Under the pieces are notes generated by a model. It saw only the letters and a program-made list of their open reading frames with translations, was not told the DNA's origin and did not search any database. The position numbers were made by a program, and so were the translations under genes. From positions 28,901 to 92,900 of the forward strand of contig DIXP01000099.1 of the NCBI GenBank assembly GCA_002436065.1: 64,000 nucleotides of DNA, given 5' to 3'. The DNA is from Chloroflexi bacterium UBA6077 (lineage in GTDB: Bacteria; Chloroflexota; UBA6077). Positions 52,474 through 61,222 of the stretch are shown here, piece after piece; within the stretch, counting starts at the first letter, position 1, and each line of letters begins with the position of its first letter.

Positions 52474-53583
52474 CTACTGCTTCTTGGCCATGTCCAGGAG
52501 CGGCTTCACCGTAGTCTCAAGCTCGTCCCAGTAGGCCGAGAACTGCTCGGGCCCCATGAACTGGGGCACCATCCCTAGCTCCTTCATCTTCGCGATGTGG
52601 TCGGGGTTCTCCACGCCCTTCTTCATCGCCGCACTCAGGACGTCGACGATGGGCTTGGGGGTGCCGGCGGGCGCACAGAGGCCGCGGGAGGCGCTGAAGT
52701 ACATCTTGTACCCCTGAGCCTCCATGGTCTTGACGCCGGGGCAGAACTCGCTCTCCTCCTTCTCCATGATCCCGATGGTTCGGAACTGGCCACCCTTGAC
52801 CATCGGCATGGTGGAGCCCACCTTGCTGAAACGAACGTCTATGTGGCCGCCGGCCAGAGCGGTGTTGGCCGGGCCGGCCCCGTCGAAGTGCACCAGCGAG
52901 ATGTCCACGCCGGCCAGCTGATTGAAGTAGATGGTGGCCAGATGATCCCCTGCCAGCAAACCATCGGTGCCGCCCTTTAGGGATCCGGGTTTGGCCTTGG
53001 CCGCATCCACCAGGTCCTTCACCGTCTTATAGGGGCTGTCGGCCTTCACGACCAACGCACCGGTATCGACGACGTGCAGACCAATCATCTGGAGGTCCTT
53101 CTTGGTAAAGGCCGACTGCCGCTCGGGGTCCAGATAGATGGAGAGGACAGGTGGCAGGGAGGCAAAGCCTATGGTATAGCCATCGGGCTTGGACTTGGCC
53201 AGCTCCGTGAGCCCCACCTGGGATGCGGCGCCGGCCTTGTTCACCACGTTCACCGGCACCCCTAGCTCCTTCTCCATCAGGACCGCCAGCATTCGGGCCG
53301 GTCCGTCAACGCCGCCGCCCGGGGGATAGGGGACGATCAGGGTGATGGCCTTGCCCTTCTCCGGGAAGGCTACTTTGGGGGGAGCCGTCGGCTGAGGCGC
53401 AGCTTTCGTGGGCTCAGCCGCCTTGGTGGGTGCCGCGGCGGCCGGTTTCGTAGGCTCGGCTGCCTTGGTGGGGGCAGCAGCGGCTTTGGTGGGGGTGGGC
53501 TGAGGCGCAGGTTGAGTACAACCGGTAATCGATAGGCTCGCCGCGATTAGAAGAGCCACGAGGGAGGCAGTAAGCAGCTTCAC
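52474..53583 (-). CDS. Tripartite tricarboxylate transporter substrate-binding protein, TctC family, lipoprotein
   Basis: This 369-residue periplasmic-type binding protein begins with a signal peptide and lipobox (LLIAASLSITGC) and a repetitive Ala/Pro/Thr/Lys linker (PTKAAEPTK repeats). The binding domain has the TctC-like start ITLIVPYPPGGGVDGPARMLA, VNVVNKAGAASQVGLTELAKSK and GGTDGLLAGDHLATIYF. GTG at 53583 with AAGGA upstream. The TctA/TctB membrane subunits are absent here, so its transporter is elsewhere. The ligand is probably a carboxylate. Confidence 0.9.
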   Translation of the reverse strand: MKLLTASLVALLIAASLSITGCTQPAPQPTPTKAAAAPTKAAEPTKPAAAAPTKAAEPTKAAPQPTAPPKVAFPEKGKAITLIVPYPPGGGVDGPARMLAVLMEKELGVPVNVVNKAGAASQVGLTELAKSKPDGYTIGFASLPPVLSIYLDPERQSAFTKKDLQMIGLHVVDTGALVVKADSPYKTVKDLVDAAKAKPGSLKGGTDGLLAGDHLATIYFNQLAGVDISLVHFDGAGPANTALAGGHIDVRFSKVGSTMPMVKGGQFRTIGIMEKEESEFCPGVKTMEAQGYKMYFSASRGLCAPAGTPKPIVDVLSAAMKKGVENPDHIAKMKELGMVPQFMGPEQFSAYWDELETTVKPLLDMAKKQ

Positions 53584-53815
53584 TTCCTTCTCCTTCTTGA
53601 TGACTGTGCGGGGCGTACAGGGAGTAGTAACCGCCGAGACGCGAAGGAAAGGTCAACCGGTGATCACCCAGCCGGTTCAGCCTGGGAGGGCCGCGTACAA
53701 ATTGGCATCGGGGCGCCACCATGGAGACTGAGTGTTCGTCCATCCGTGGTCCGATAACCTCCTCTCTAGAGAGTGGGATGCCTCAAGTTGCCAATGATGG
53801 GTAGGTATCGTTGGA

Positions 53816-53844
53816 TTGACTGCCCGGTGGACGCCGTGTATCAT
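53816..53844 (+). promoter_or_regulatory. Sigma-70 type promoter for the GntR gene, with candidate operators
   Basis: TTGACT (53816-53821) and TATCAT (53839-53844) are 17 bases apart, a good promoter 47 bases before the GntR start. The palindrome GTATCATAC (53838-53846) overlaps the -10 box. A GTCTATACC further down (53864-53872) fits the HutC-type GT.TA.AC pattern. Both are possible autoregulation sites. The gap 53584-53890 otherwise holds the divergent TctC promoter and no gene. Confidence 0.5.
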
Positions 53845-53890
53845 ACCGGTAACTAGGCAGGACGTCTATACCAGTCTGAAGGGTCAACGA

Positions 53891-54667
53891 ATGCACAAGA
53901 TAGCTCTCGATTTCTCCGGCACTATCCCTCTCCACCACCAACTCACCGAGGCGTTGCGGGAGAAGATCATGTCGGGCGAACTCCGCCCTGGCGAGCACCT
54001 GCCATCGGAGCGAGAGCTGTGCACTGACCTGGGCCTCAGCCGAGGAACCGTGCGGCAGTCACTCTCCAGCCTCGTCACCGAGGGCCTTGCCTACACGCAG
54101 CGGGGCAGAGGCAACTTCGTTGCCTCTCACAAGATCGAGCAGGCGCTGCTCTCCTTCCCCAGTATGGTGTTAGATCTCCAACGAGGAAGCCACCGTGTTG
54201 CCACCCGTCCCCTGGGCGTCGAGATCGTACCCTCCTCAGCCAAGATAGCAAGAAAGCTGAGCGTTGAGGAGGGGGCAACTGTCATAAAGATTCAGCGCTT
54301 GCGGCTGCTGGACGACGAGCCGTTCCTGCTCACCACCTCGATAGTCCCCGAGCCGGTGTGCCCACAGCTGGCCTCCGACGACCATGAACTGCGCACAGCC
54401 TACGAGTTGCTGCAGCAGAAGTACGGCATCCCTATCCTCCGGGTGAAGTCCACCCTGGAGACCACCCTACTGGACAGCTTCGAGGCCGACCTCCTATCAG
54501 TCCAATCCGCCCTGCCGGCCTTCCACCTGGAGCGCATCGCCTTCACGACGCAGGACGTGCCGATAGTGTTCACGACCCACATCATCCGAGGTGACAGGTG
54601 CCGCTTCAGCTTCGAGCTGAGTGAGCAGATCAGCGTGGGCGTGCCGGCGGTAGCGCTGGCTGGGTAG
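53891..54667 (+). CDS. GntR family transcriptional regulator, HutC subfamily
   Basis: This 258-residue regulator has an N-terminal GntR winged helix-turn-helix (PLHHQLTEALREKIMSGELRPGEHLPSERELCTDLGLSRGTVRQSLSSL, then GRGNFVA). A UTRA ligand-binding domain follows (VIKIQRLRLLDDEPFLLTTSIVPE, and AFHLERIAFTTQDVPIVF). The ATG at 53891 is used because the HTH starts there. It probably controls itself and the neighbouring genes (MmgE/PrpD downstream, TctC and lyase divergent). The effector is unknown. Confidence 0.9.
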   Translation: MHKIALDFSGTIPLHHQLTEALREKIMSGELRPGEHLPSERELCTDLGLSRGTVRQSLSSLVTEGLAYTQRGRGNFVASHKIEQALLSFPSMVLDLQRGSHRVATRPLGVEIVPSSAKIARKLSVEEGATVIKIQRLRLLDDEPFLLTTSIVPEPVCPQLASDDHELRTAYELLQQKYGIPILRVKSTLETTLLDSFEADLLSVQSALPAFHLERIAFTTQDVPIVFTTHIIRGDRCRFSFELSEQISVGVPAVALAG

Positions 54668-54718
54668 ACCTCCCACAATCGCGACTATGCATCCGGCCAG
54701 AGGGGCAGCAGATGAACA

Positions 54719-54786
54719 TTCTCGGCCCTGAAGGGCCGGGCTAACAACGAACCCACGCGGTTAGCCCGGCCCTTCAGGGCCGAGAA
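54719..54786. repeat. 27-bp perfect inverted repeat
   Basis: Arms of 27 bases (54719-54745 and 54760-54786), containing ggccctgaagggccgggc and its complement, enclose 14 bases. It lies between the GntR gene and the MmgE/PrpD gene. No T-run follows. It may insulate the two, or be another dispersed element. Confidence 0.75.
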
Positions 54787-54828
54787 GACAGATGCATCCT
54801 CTGGAACCCACAATTGGAGGGTACTGTC

Positions 54829-56187
54829 ATGGCCAACGAAACCCTCGAACTCGCTCGCTACTGCTCCGAACTGCGCTACCAGGACCTCCCCCCGGCCGTC
54901 GTCGAGAAGGCCAAGGAGTGCGTGCTGGACCTGCTGGGATGCGCCGTAGCAGGTCATCCGATGGAGTCCAGCCGGATCGTTGCGGGCATGGTCCGCTCGG
55001 TGGGTGGCACCGAGGAGGCATCGGTCATCGGCGAGGGAGTCAAGGTTCCCCTCGCCAACGCCGCACTCGCCAACGGCACCATCGCCCACGCCCTCGAACT
55101 GGACGACACCCACCGCTGGACCACCCTCCACGCGGGGGCCTCCCTCATCCCCGCCGCCCTCGTCATGGCCGAAAAGCACCGTCTGAGCGGCAAGGAGTTC
55201 CTCACAGCCGTCGTCGCCGGCTACGAGGCGGCCATCCGCCTCGCCCTCGCTGTCAGTCCCTCACACCGGAACAGGGGCTTCCACACGTCCGCGACCGTGG
55301 GCGCCGTCGGGTCGACCGCGTCGGCCGCGAGGGCAATGGGGTTGGACCCCGAGACCACGGCGAACGCCTTCGGGATCGGAGGGACCCAGGCGGCGGGATT
55401 GTTCGAGTTCCTCACCGATGGCAGCATGACCAAGCGGCTCCACCCCGGCAGGAGCGCCCAGAGCGGGGTGTACGCCGCCCTCCTCGCCTCCTCAGGCTTC
55501 ACCGGCCCCAGGACGATCCTCGAGGGGGATTTCGGCTTCTGCCGGGCCATGTCCGACAACCCGGACATCACCTGGCTCAACCGAGGCCTGGGGAGCGAGT
55601 TCAAGATCCTGGAGATGGGGGTGAAGCCCTACGCCTCCTGCCGCTACTGCCACGCATCCATCGACGCTGCCCAGAACATCCTGGCGGAGTCGGGGCCGCT
55701 CAAGGCAGACGAGATCGCCGAGGTGGTGGACGTGGCTAGTCACCGCAACGTGAGCCAGACGGGGAGCAGGGAGCCAAAGACCTTCATGGGGGGGCAGCTG
55801 AGCACCCCTTACTCGGTGGCATTGGTGCTCACGGGCAGGGGGGCAGGCTTTGCCCAGTACCTGAACGGGCTACAGGACAAAGAAGTGATGGACGCCACGC
55901 GCAAGGTGCGGATGGTGGAGGAGCCAGGGTTCGGCGAGTTGAGCCGGAGGGTGGAACTGACGGTGAAGCTGGTGGATGGACGCAGCTTCTCCAGTGCGGT
56001 GGACCTGCCCTACGGCGAGCCCGAGAACCCGTTGAGCAAAGAGGCGTTGCGAGCCAAGTTCATGGGGCTCACCACCACGGCGATCCCACAGGAGCGGGCT
56101 GAGCGTATAGCGGGGCTGATAGAGACGATCCCCTCCATGGAAAGCCTGGGCGGGCTGATCTCCCTGCTGGCGGAGCCTAGCAGGTAA
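54829..56187 (+). CDS. MmgE/PrpD family protein (second copy)
   Basis: This 452-residue MmgE/PrpD protein has the family pattern: VLDLLGCAVAGHPMESSRIV, ALANGTIAHALELDDTHRW, GFHTSATVGAVGSTASAARAMGL, MTKRLHPGRSAQSGVYAALLA and KPYASCRYCHASIDAAQNIL. Members dehydrate 2-methylcitrate, decarboxylate cis-aconitate or epimerise iminodisuccinate. ATG at 54829 follows GGAGGGTACTG. It precedes a repeat cluster, the flavoprotein and the ferredoxin. Substrate not determined. Confidence 0.9.
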   Translation: MANETLELARYCSELRYQDLPPAVVEKAKECVLDLLGCAVAGHPMESSRIVAGMVRSVGGTEEASVIGEGVKVPLANAALANGTIAHALELDDTHRWTTLHAGASLIPAALVMAEKHRLSGKEFLTAVVAGYEAAIRLALAVSPSHRNRGFHTSATVGAVGSTASAARAMGLDPETTANAFGIGGTQAAGLFEFLTDGSMTKRLHPGRSAQSGVYAALLASSGFTGPRTILEGDFGFCRAMSDNPDITWLNRGLGSEFKILEMGVKPYASCRYCHASIDAAQNILAESGPLKADEIAEVVDVASHRNVSQTGSREPKTFMGGQLSTPYSVALVLTGRGAGFAQYLNGLQDKEVMDATRKVRMVEEPGFGELSRRVELTVKLVDGRSFSSAVDLPYGEPENPLSKEALRAKFMGLTTTAIPQERAERIAGLIETIPSMESLGGLISLLAEPSR

Positions 56188-56192
56188 CGACC

Positions 56193-56337
56193 CGAGCGCG
56201 GGCGTCTCGCCCGCATCGAAACGTAGGGCAGGGGTTCATCCCCTGCCGCCCGGCGGTGGTGGGCACGGCGGTAGAGGATAGACGGCGTCGCGCGTGCATG
56301 TCTCGCGGGGCGGAAGGGGACAAGCCTCTTCCCTACG
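56193..56337. repeat. Cluster of dispersed palindromic modules
   Basis: The gap between the MmgE/PrpD and flavoprotein genes holds a gcgggcg-tct-cgcccgc hairpin (56198-56214), a ggcagggg-ttcat-cccctgcc hairpin (56227-56247) and an inverted copy, with one mismatch, of the 30-bp module found twice in ctaG (56308-56337). Modules resemble those at 6016-6210 and within 16514-16732. Confidence 0.8.
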
Positions 56338-56366
56338 CTCCAGTTGACTAGTCGAGGGAGGGCACC

Positions 56367-58010
56367 TTGCTGGATAGAGTCGACGTCGAGGCCGATATCC
56401 TCATCATTGGCGGTGGCAGCGCCGGCTGCTTGGCCGCGATCCGGGCCAAGGAACTTGCCCCCGAAGCCCGGGTGGTCGTATTCGAGAAGGGCCACATCCA
56501 CCGCAGCGGCTCCCTGGCGATGGGAATGGACGCGGTGAACATCGTGGCCATCCCCGGTGAGGGGACGCCGGAGGAGTACGTGGAGTCCGCCACCAAGGCG
56601 TTCCACGGAGTCCTGGACCCCACCCCCAGCTACGTCATGGCCGAGAGGAGCTTCGCCCTCCTCCAGAAGCTGGAGCGATGGGGGATAAATGTCCCAAAGG
56701 ACGCGAGCGGGAACTACCAATCGCTGCAGGTCCACTCCAAGGGGAAGTTCGCCGTCCCCATCATGGCCCCCGAGATCAAGGTGACTCTCTCGAATAAGGT
56801 ATCGGATGCGGGGGTCACGGTGCTGAACCGGATCCAGGGGGTGAGCCTGCTCACGCGGGGTGGCCGGGTTGCCGGCGCGGTGGGTCTGAACGTCCGGACG
56901 GGCGAGATGGTGGTATGCCGGGCCAGTGCGGTGATCCTGGCCTCGGGAGGCTGCGCTCGCTTCGGCCTCCCGGACTCGGGATACCTCTTCGGCACCTTCG
57001 ACTTCCCGGGCAACGCCGGCGATGGCTTCTCCATGGCCTTCCGGGCCGGGGCGGAGCTGACCGGCATGGAGTTCACCCGCACATCTCCCCTCATCAAGGA
57101 TATGAGCTGCCCGCTATTGTATATCGTGCTCACGCGAGGCGCCGAGGTGGTCAACGCCTTCGGGGAGAAGATCGGGGGCGAGGGCGGTGTCTCGATGGGC
57201 ACCATGTTGAAGGAGATCTACGACGGCAAGGGCCCCATCTTCATCTCCATGACCCACCTGCCCGACGAGAAGGTGTCGGAGATCGAGTCGATCCTCTTCA
57301 CTACAGAGCGACCCATCCAGCGCAAGTTCTTCAAGGGTCGGGGCATCGACTTCCGTGAGAAGGCGATCGAGCTGCGCCCCACGGAGGTGCAGCTATGCGG
57401 CGGGCACGGAGCGAGCGGGATTCGGGTGGACGAGCGGGCACAGACGGCGGTGCGGGGCCTCTATGCAGCGGGTGACGTGGCCTGCGTCCCCGGCCAGCAC
57501 CTGACGGGCGCCTTCGTTTTCGGCGAGGTAGCGGCAGAGGAGGCCGTGGCCCTGGTGCGCGGCTCCGAATCTCCTGCCCTCGACGCAACCCAGGTAGGCG
57601 AGGCCCGCGAGCGGATGGAGAGGCTGCTCTCCGCCCACGGCCCCGTAACCCTCCACGAGTTCGAGTACAAGCTGAGAAGGCTGATCAACAACTACATCGC
57701 CTCCCCCAAGAACGAATACAAACTGGGGCAGGCATTGGAGTGGGCCGAGCGGCTGGAGGCCGAGCTTCCGAAGGTGGCCACGGTGGAAGGGGCCCACCAA
57801 CTGGGCCGCGCACTGGAGGTGGAGGCAATCCTGGATTGCGCCAGGCTCTCCGCCACGGCCGGCAGGGAGCGGAAAGAGACCCGGTGGGGTCTCCAGCATC
57901 TACGCACCGACTACCCCGAGGCGGACCCAAAGCTGCTGGGCCACATAGTGCTGCAGCGGGGCGACGGGGGAGAAGTCACCACCTCCTTCAAAGCAGTGGG
58001 GAGCAGGTAG
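56367..58010 (+). CDS. FAD-dependent oxidoreductase, fumarate reductase / AprA-like
   Basis: This 547-residue flavoprotein begins with the FAD dinucleotide fold ADILIIGGGSAGCLAAIRAKE, then HIHRSGSLAMGMDAVN, and ends with a helical capping domain. GLYAAGDVACVPGQHLTGAFVFGEVAAEEAV closes the FAD site. It resembles AprA-type and fumarate reductase subunits but is shorter than true APS reductase alpha and lacks clear AprA-specific features. Its stop lies two bases before a ferredoxin start, so the two likely form a complex. TTG start at 56367 with GGGAGGG upstream. Substrate unknown. Confidence 0.82.
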   Translation: MLDRVDVEADILIIGGGSAGCLAAIRAKELAPEARVVVFEKGHIHRSGSLAMGMDAVNIVAIPGEGTPEEYVESATKAFHGVLDPTPSYVMAERSFALLQKLERWGINVPKDASGNYQSLQVHSKGKFAVPIMAPEIKVTLSNKVSDAGVTVLNRIQGVSLLTRGGRVAGAVGLNVRTGEMVVCRASAVILASGGCARFGLPDSGYLFGTFDFPGNAGDGFSMAFRAGAELTGMEFTRTSPLIKDMSCPLLYIVLTRGAEVVNAFGEKIGGEGGVSMGTMLKEIYDGKGPIFISMTHLPDEKVSEIESILFTTERPIQRKFFKGRGIDFREKAIELRPTEVQLCGGHGASGIRVDERAQTAVRGLYAAGDVACVPGQHLTGAFVFGEVAAEEAVALVRGSESPALDATQVGEARERMERLLSAHGPVTLHEFEYKLRRLINNYIASPKNEYKLGQALEWAERLEAELPKVATVEGAHQLGRALEVEAILDCARLSATAGRERKETRWGLQHLRTDYPEADPKLLGHIVLQRGDGGEVTTSFKAVGSR

Positions 58011-58012
58011 AG

Positions 58013-58222
58013 ATGGTTTGGATCACGAAGAACCTGATAGTGGACGAAGAGGCATGCAACGGCTGCGGCCGTTGCGTGGAGTTGTGCACCACCGACAACC
58101 TGGTCATGAACGAAAAGGGTCTACCTGAAGTGGCGCACGACGAGTGCTGGTACTGCTCCGTGTGCGAGGAGGAATGCCCAACCGATGCGATAGACCTGCA
58201 GCTACCCTACCTCGTGAGGTAG
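58013..58222 (+). CDS. Ferredoxin-type 4Fe-4S protein (AprB-like)
   Basis: This 69-residue protein carries two Cys clusters, CNGCGRCVELC and CWYCSVCEEECP, consistent with two 4Fe-4S centres. It follows the flavoprotein by two bases and would carry its electrons. Start ATG at 58013. AprB-like in arrangement, but the pair is not claimed to be APS reductase. Confidence 0.88.
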   Translation: MVWITKNLIVDEEACNGCGRCVELCTTDNLVMNEKGLPEVAHDECWYCSVCEEECPTDAIDLQLPYLVR

Positions 58223-58230
58223 CAGGAGGC

Positions 58231-58330
58231 GTCACTCCCTCTCCCTCTGAGAGAGGGCCGGGGTGAGGGCTGACTCAGGATGGAGCCAAGTTCGCCCTCA
58301 CCCTAACCCTCTCCCGTGGGGAGAGGGGAC
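58231..58330. repeat. Degenerate ccctctccc / gagagggg repeat block
   Basis: This roughly 100-base block contains ccctctccctctgagagagg, ggggtgaggg and ccctcaccctaaccctctcc with gagagggg, capable of several hairpins. Related tracts occur at 9722-9755, 22585-22630 and in the 92-bp repeats. It separates the ferredoxin from the next gene. Confidence 0.65.
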
Positions 58331-58384
58331 ACACCGCGATCCTGGACGTCACCAACACATTATTGGATATCTGGAGGTATTCCC

Positions 58385-59449
58385 ATGGCTCATCAGGTAA
58401 CCATGACCCCAGGCGAGGGCATCGGCCCGGAAGTGACAGGCGCCACCCGGCGAGTCATCGACGCCACCGGCGTGAAGATCGATTGGGACGTGGTGGAGGC
58501 CAGTCTGGACACCATCGAGAAGTACGGCACTGCGCTGCCGGACTACGTTCTCGACTCCATCGCTCGCAACAGGGTGGCCCTCAAGGGCCCCGTGGCCACA
58601 CCCATGGGGAAGGGCTTCAACGTGCCCATCGCCTGGACCGAGGGCGGCAAGCGCTCCAGCGTTCCGCGCTACTACCCCAGCATCAGCGTGGCCATGCGCA
58701 AGGAGTTCGATCTCTACGCCAACCTGCGTCCCGCGCGCATGTACCCCAACGTAAAGACCCGTTACGATAACGTGGACCTGGTCATGATCAGGGAGAACAC
58801 CGAGGACCTGTACCTGGGCATTGAGCACATGGTCACCCCGGACATCGCCGAGGCCACCAAGATCATCACCCGGCGCGCCTCGGAGAGGATCACGAAGTTC
58901 GCCTTCGACTACGCCGTCAAGAACGGTCGCAAGACGGTCACGGCCCTCCACAAGTCCAACATCCTCAAGTTGACCGATGGCCTCTTCCTGGAGGCCGCGC
59001 AGCAGGTGGCAAGGGACTACCCGCAGATCGAGTTCAACGACCGGATCATCGACAACATCTGCATGCAGCTTGTCCAGAAGCCGGAGCTGTACGATGTCCT
59101 GGTGGCGCCCAACCTGTACGGCGATATCGTATCCGACCTGTGCGCCGGCCTCGTCGGCGGCCTCGGTGTGGCGCCATCGGCCAACGTTGGTGACAACGTG
59201 GTGATCTTCGAGGCGGTGCACGGTAGCGCGCCCAAGTACGCTGGCCAGAACCGCGCCAACCCGATGGCGGTCATGCTGTGCGGCTTCATGATGCTGCGCC
59301 ACCTGGGCGAGCAGAAGGCAGCGGACGTGGCGGAGAAGGCGCTGGTGTCCGTGCTGCAAGAGGGCAAGACGATCCCCGCGGACATGGGCGGCAGCGCCGG
59401 CACGATCGAGTTCACCAACGCCATTATCGACGCCATGCAGAAGGCGTAA
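58385..59449 (+). CDS. Isocitrate/isopropylmalate dehydrogenase family protein
   Basis: This 354-residue NAD(P)-dependent decarboxylating dehydrogenase has TPGEGIGPEV at the start, LKGPVATPMGKG, LYANLRPARMYPNV, MIRENTEDLYLGIEH and PNLYGDIVSDLCAGLVGGLGV. Around residues 79-100, between GKGF and SVAMRKEFDLYA, there is an insertion of about 20 residues (VPIAWTEGGKRSS) not seen in standard isocitrate or isopropylmalate dehydrogenases. Because the substrate loop is there, the substrate may differ. ATG at 58385 follows GGAGG. Confidence 0.85.
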   Translation: MAHQVTMTPGEGIGPEVTGATRRVIDATGVKIDWDVVEASLDTIEKYGTALPDYVLDSIARNRVALKGPVATPMGKGFNVPIAWTEGGKRSSVPRYYPSISVAMRKEFDLYANLRPARMYPNVKTRYDNVDLVMIRENTEDLYLGIEHMVTPDIAEATKIITRRASERITKFAFDYAVKNGRKTVTALHKSNILKLTDGLFLEAAQQVARDYPQIEFNDRIIDNICMQLVQKPELYDVLVAPNLYGDIVSDLCAGLVGGLGVAPSANVGDNVVIFEAVHGSAPKYAGQNRANPMAVMLCGFMMLRHLGEQKAADVAEKALVSVLQEGKTIPADMGGSAGTIEFTNAIIDAMQKA

Positions 59450-59514
59450 TAGGGGCGCCGAAGGCCCTTTCGTCATCCGCGGCAACAGGGCGATGTATAG
59501 GGAGGCACGTCGAC

Positions 59515-61164
59515 ATGCAAACGGAAACCATCCAATGCGATGTCCTGGTCATAGGCGGTGGACTGGCCGGCACCCGGGCGGCGATGGCAGCCCGCAAGGC
59601 CGGAGCCAGCGTCTGCGTTGTACTGAAAGGGAAGCTGGGCACCAGCGGCAACTCCTACCTGGCAGGCGGCCGCATCGCCGCCGTAATGCGCACCGCCGAC
59701 CGCAACGACAGCACGGAAATCCACTACAACGACACCATGGCAGCAGGCAACCACATCAACAACGCGGCAATGGTGCGGGCCATGGTCGAGCAGGCGCCGG
59801 CCGCCATTCTGGAGATGGACGAGCTGGGTGTAGCCTTCGTCAAGGAAGGCGCCGGCATAGCCCAGTACCAGGCACCTGCCCACACCTTCCGTCGGGCTGT
59901 GCCCACATCCGGCGGCGGCAGCATCCAGATGATGGGCGTGATGGCCGATGCCACCCGCGCGAGCGGGGCGCAGGTGGCTGAAGGGATCACCCTGCTGGAC
60001 CTCTTGAAGCGCGACGGGGCGGTGGTGGGTGCGGTGGGCTACTCCGCCGAACGCGACGCCCTGGTAGCCTTCGAGTCTAAGGCCGTGCTGCTGGCCTCCG
60101 GCGGGGCCGGCCGACTCTACCCCCTCACCAGCAACCATCCGGAGATCACCGGGGATGGCTACGCCATGGCCTACCGGGCCGGCGCCAGGCTGGCCGACAT
60201 GGAGTTCGTCCAGTTCACCCCCACCACCTTCGCCCACCCGCCCGCAATGCGGGGCGGCACCGCCGGTGGATCCCTGCTCGGCCAGGAGGGGGCAAAGCTG
60301 CTGAACAGTCTCGGCGAGCGCTTCATGACCAAGTACGACCCCGAGCGGATGGAGCGGACGACCCGCGCCATCGCCGCACGAGCGATGTACCGGGAGATCG
60401 TGGAGGGCCGGAGCAGCGAGCATGGCGGAGTCTACCTCGACGTGACCGCGGTGGACCACGGCATCCTGGAGAACCTCTCCGGAGCGCAGATCCGGAAGCT
60501 GCGGAGCTACGGCATCGACATGTTCACGCAGCCGATCGAGCTGGCCCCGGCGGTGCACTTCTGCATGGGCGGGGTGCTTGTCGATCTTCAGGGCAACACG
60601 GGCATTCCCGGCCTCTTCGCGGCTGGAGAGGCCACATCCGGCATCCACGGAGCCAATCGGCTGAACAGCAACGGCCTCACCGAGGCACTGGTGTTCGGTG
60701 GCATCGTCGGCCGCGAGGCGGCTGCCTACGCCATGGGTCAACCGCAGTCGGCAATGAACAGCCAGGGGCTGGAACGAGCGCGCCAGCAGATGGAAGGGAT
60801 CAAGAAGCCGGGCTCGGCTGTCGAGCCGATGGTAGAGAGTCTCAGGTCTCTCATCCTGGCTGGCGCAGGCCTGGAAAGGTGCGCTGCGGACACCGAGAAG
60901 GCGCTCTCTGGCCTGGCCAGACTGCGTACCGAGGCGGAGGGTGCCGGGGCGGAGAGCCCGGCGGACGTGCCGAGGATATTGGAGTTGCGGAACATGCTGG
61001 AAGTAGCAGAGATACTGTTCAAGGCCGCACTGTTGCGAACGGAGAGCCGGGGCGCGCACTATCGCTCCGATTTCCCCAAGCAAAACGACGCCGAGTGGCT
61101 GGCCAACATCGTGGTATCCAAGGGTACCGAGGGGCCGGACCTCCGCGTAGTCCCCATCCAGTAG
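59515..61164 (+). CDS. FAD-dependent oxidoreductase, fumarate reductase flavoprotein / L-aspartate oxidase-like
   Basis: This 549-residue flavoprotein starts CDVLVIGGGLAGTRAAMAARKAG and has GTSGNSYLAGGRIAAV, VLLASGGAGRLYPLTSN, and the late active-site segment GIHGANRLNSNGLTEALVFGG typical of succinate dehydrogenase, fumarate reductase and NadB. The covalent-FAD His is not present, so FAD is likely non-covalent. The C-terminal helical domain is complete. ATG at 59515 has GGGAGG nine bases before. Substrate unknown; lies downstream of the dehydrogenase gene. Confidence 0.87.
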   Translation: MQTETIQCDVLVIGGGLAGTRAAMAARKAGASVCVVLKGKLGTSGNSYLAGGRIAAVMRTADRNDSTEIHYNDTMAAGNHINNAAMVRAMVEQAPAAILEMDELGVAFVKEGAGIAQYQAPAHTFRRAVPTSGGGSIQMMGVMADATRASGAQVAEGITLLDLLKRDGAVVGAVGYSAERDALVAFESKAVLLASGGAGRLYPLTSNHPEITGDGYAMAYRAGARLADMEFVQFTPTTFAHPPAMRGGTAGGSLLGQEGAKLLNSLGERFMTKYDPERMERTTRAIAARAMYREIVEGRSSEHGGVYLDVTAVDHGILENLSGAQIRKLRSYGIDMFTQPIELAPAVHFCMGGVLVDLQGNTGIPGLFAAGEATSGIHGANRLNSNGLTEALVFGGIVGREAAAYAMGQPQSAMNSQGLERARQQMEGIKKPGSAVEPMVESLRSLILAGAGLERCAADTEKALSGLARLRTEAEGAGAESPADVPRILELRNMLEVAEILFKAALLRTESRGAHYRSDFPKQNDAEWLANIVVSKGTEGPDLRVVPIQ

Positions 61165-61165
61165 C

Positions 61166-61211
61166 AGAAGGTGCAGGCGGGGCAGCGAATTGCTACCCGC
61201 CTGCACCTTCT
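61166..61211. terminator. 16-bp perfect hairpin between convergent genes
   Basis: Arms agaaggtgcaggcggg (61166-61181) and its exact complement (61196-61211) with a 14-base loop lie right after the flavoprotein stop and before the end of the convergent 91-residue gene. Bidirectional terminator likely. Confidence 0.7.
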
Positions 61212-61222
61212 TCCGGCTCTCT

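Noticed and set aside
56367..58222. APS reductase (aprBA)
   Set aside because: The flavoprotein is too short and lacks clear AprA features, and no sulfur genes are near. Only the arrangement is similar.
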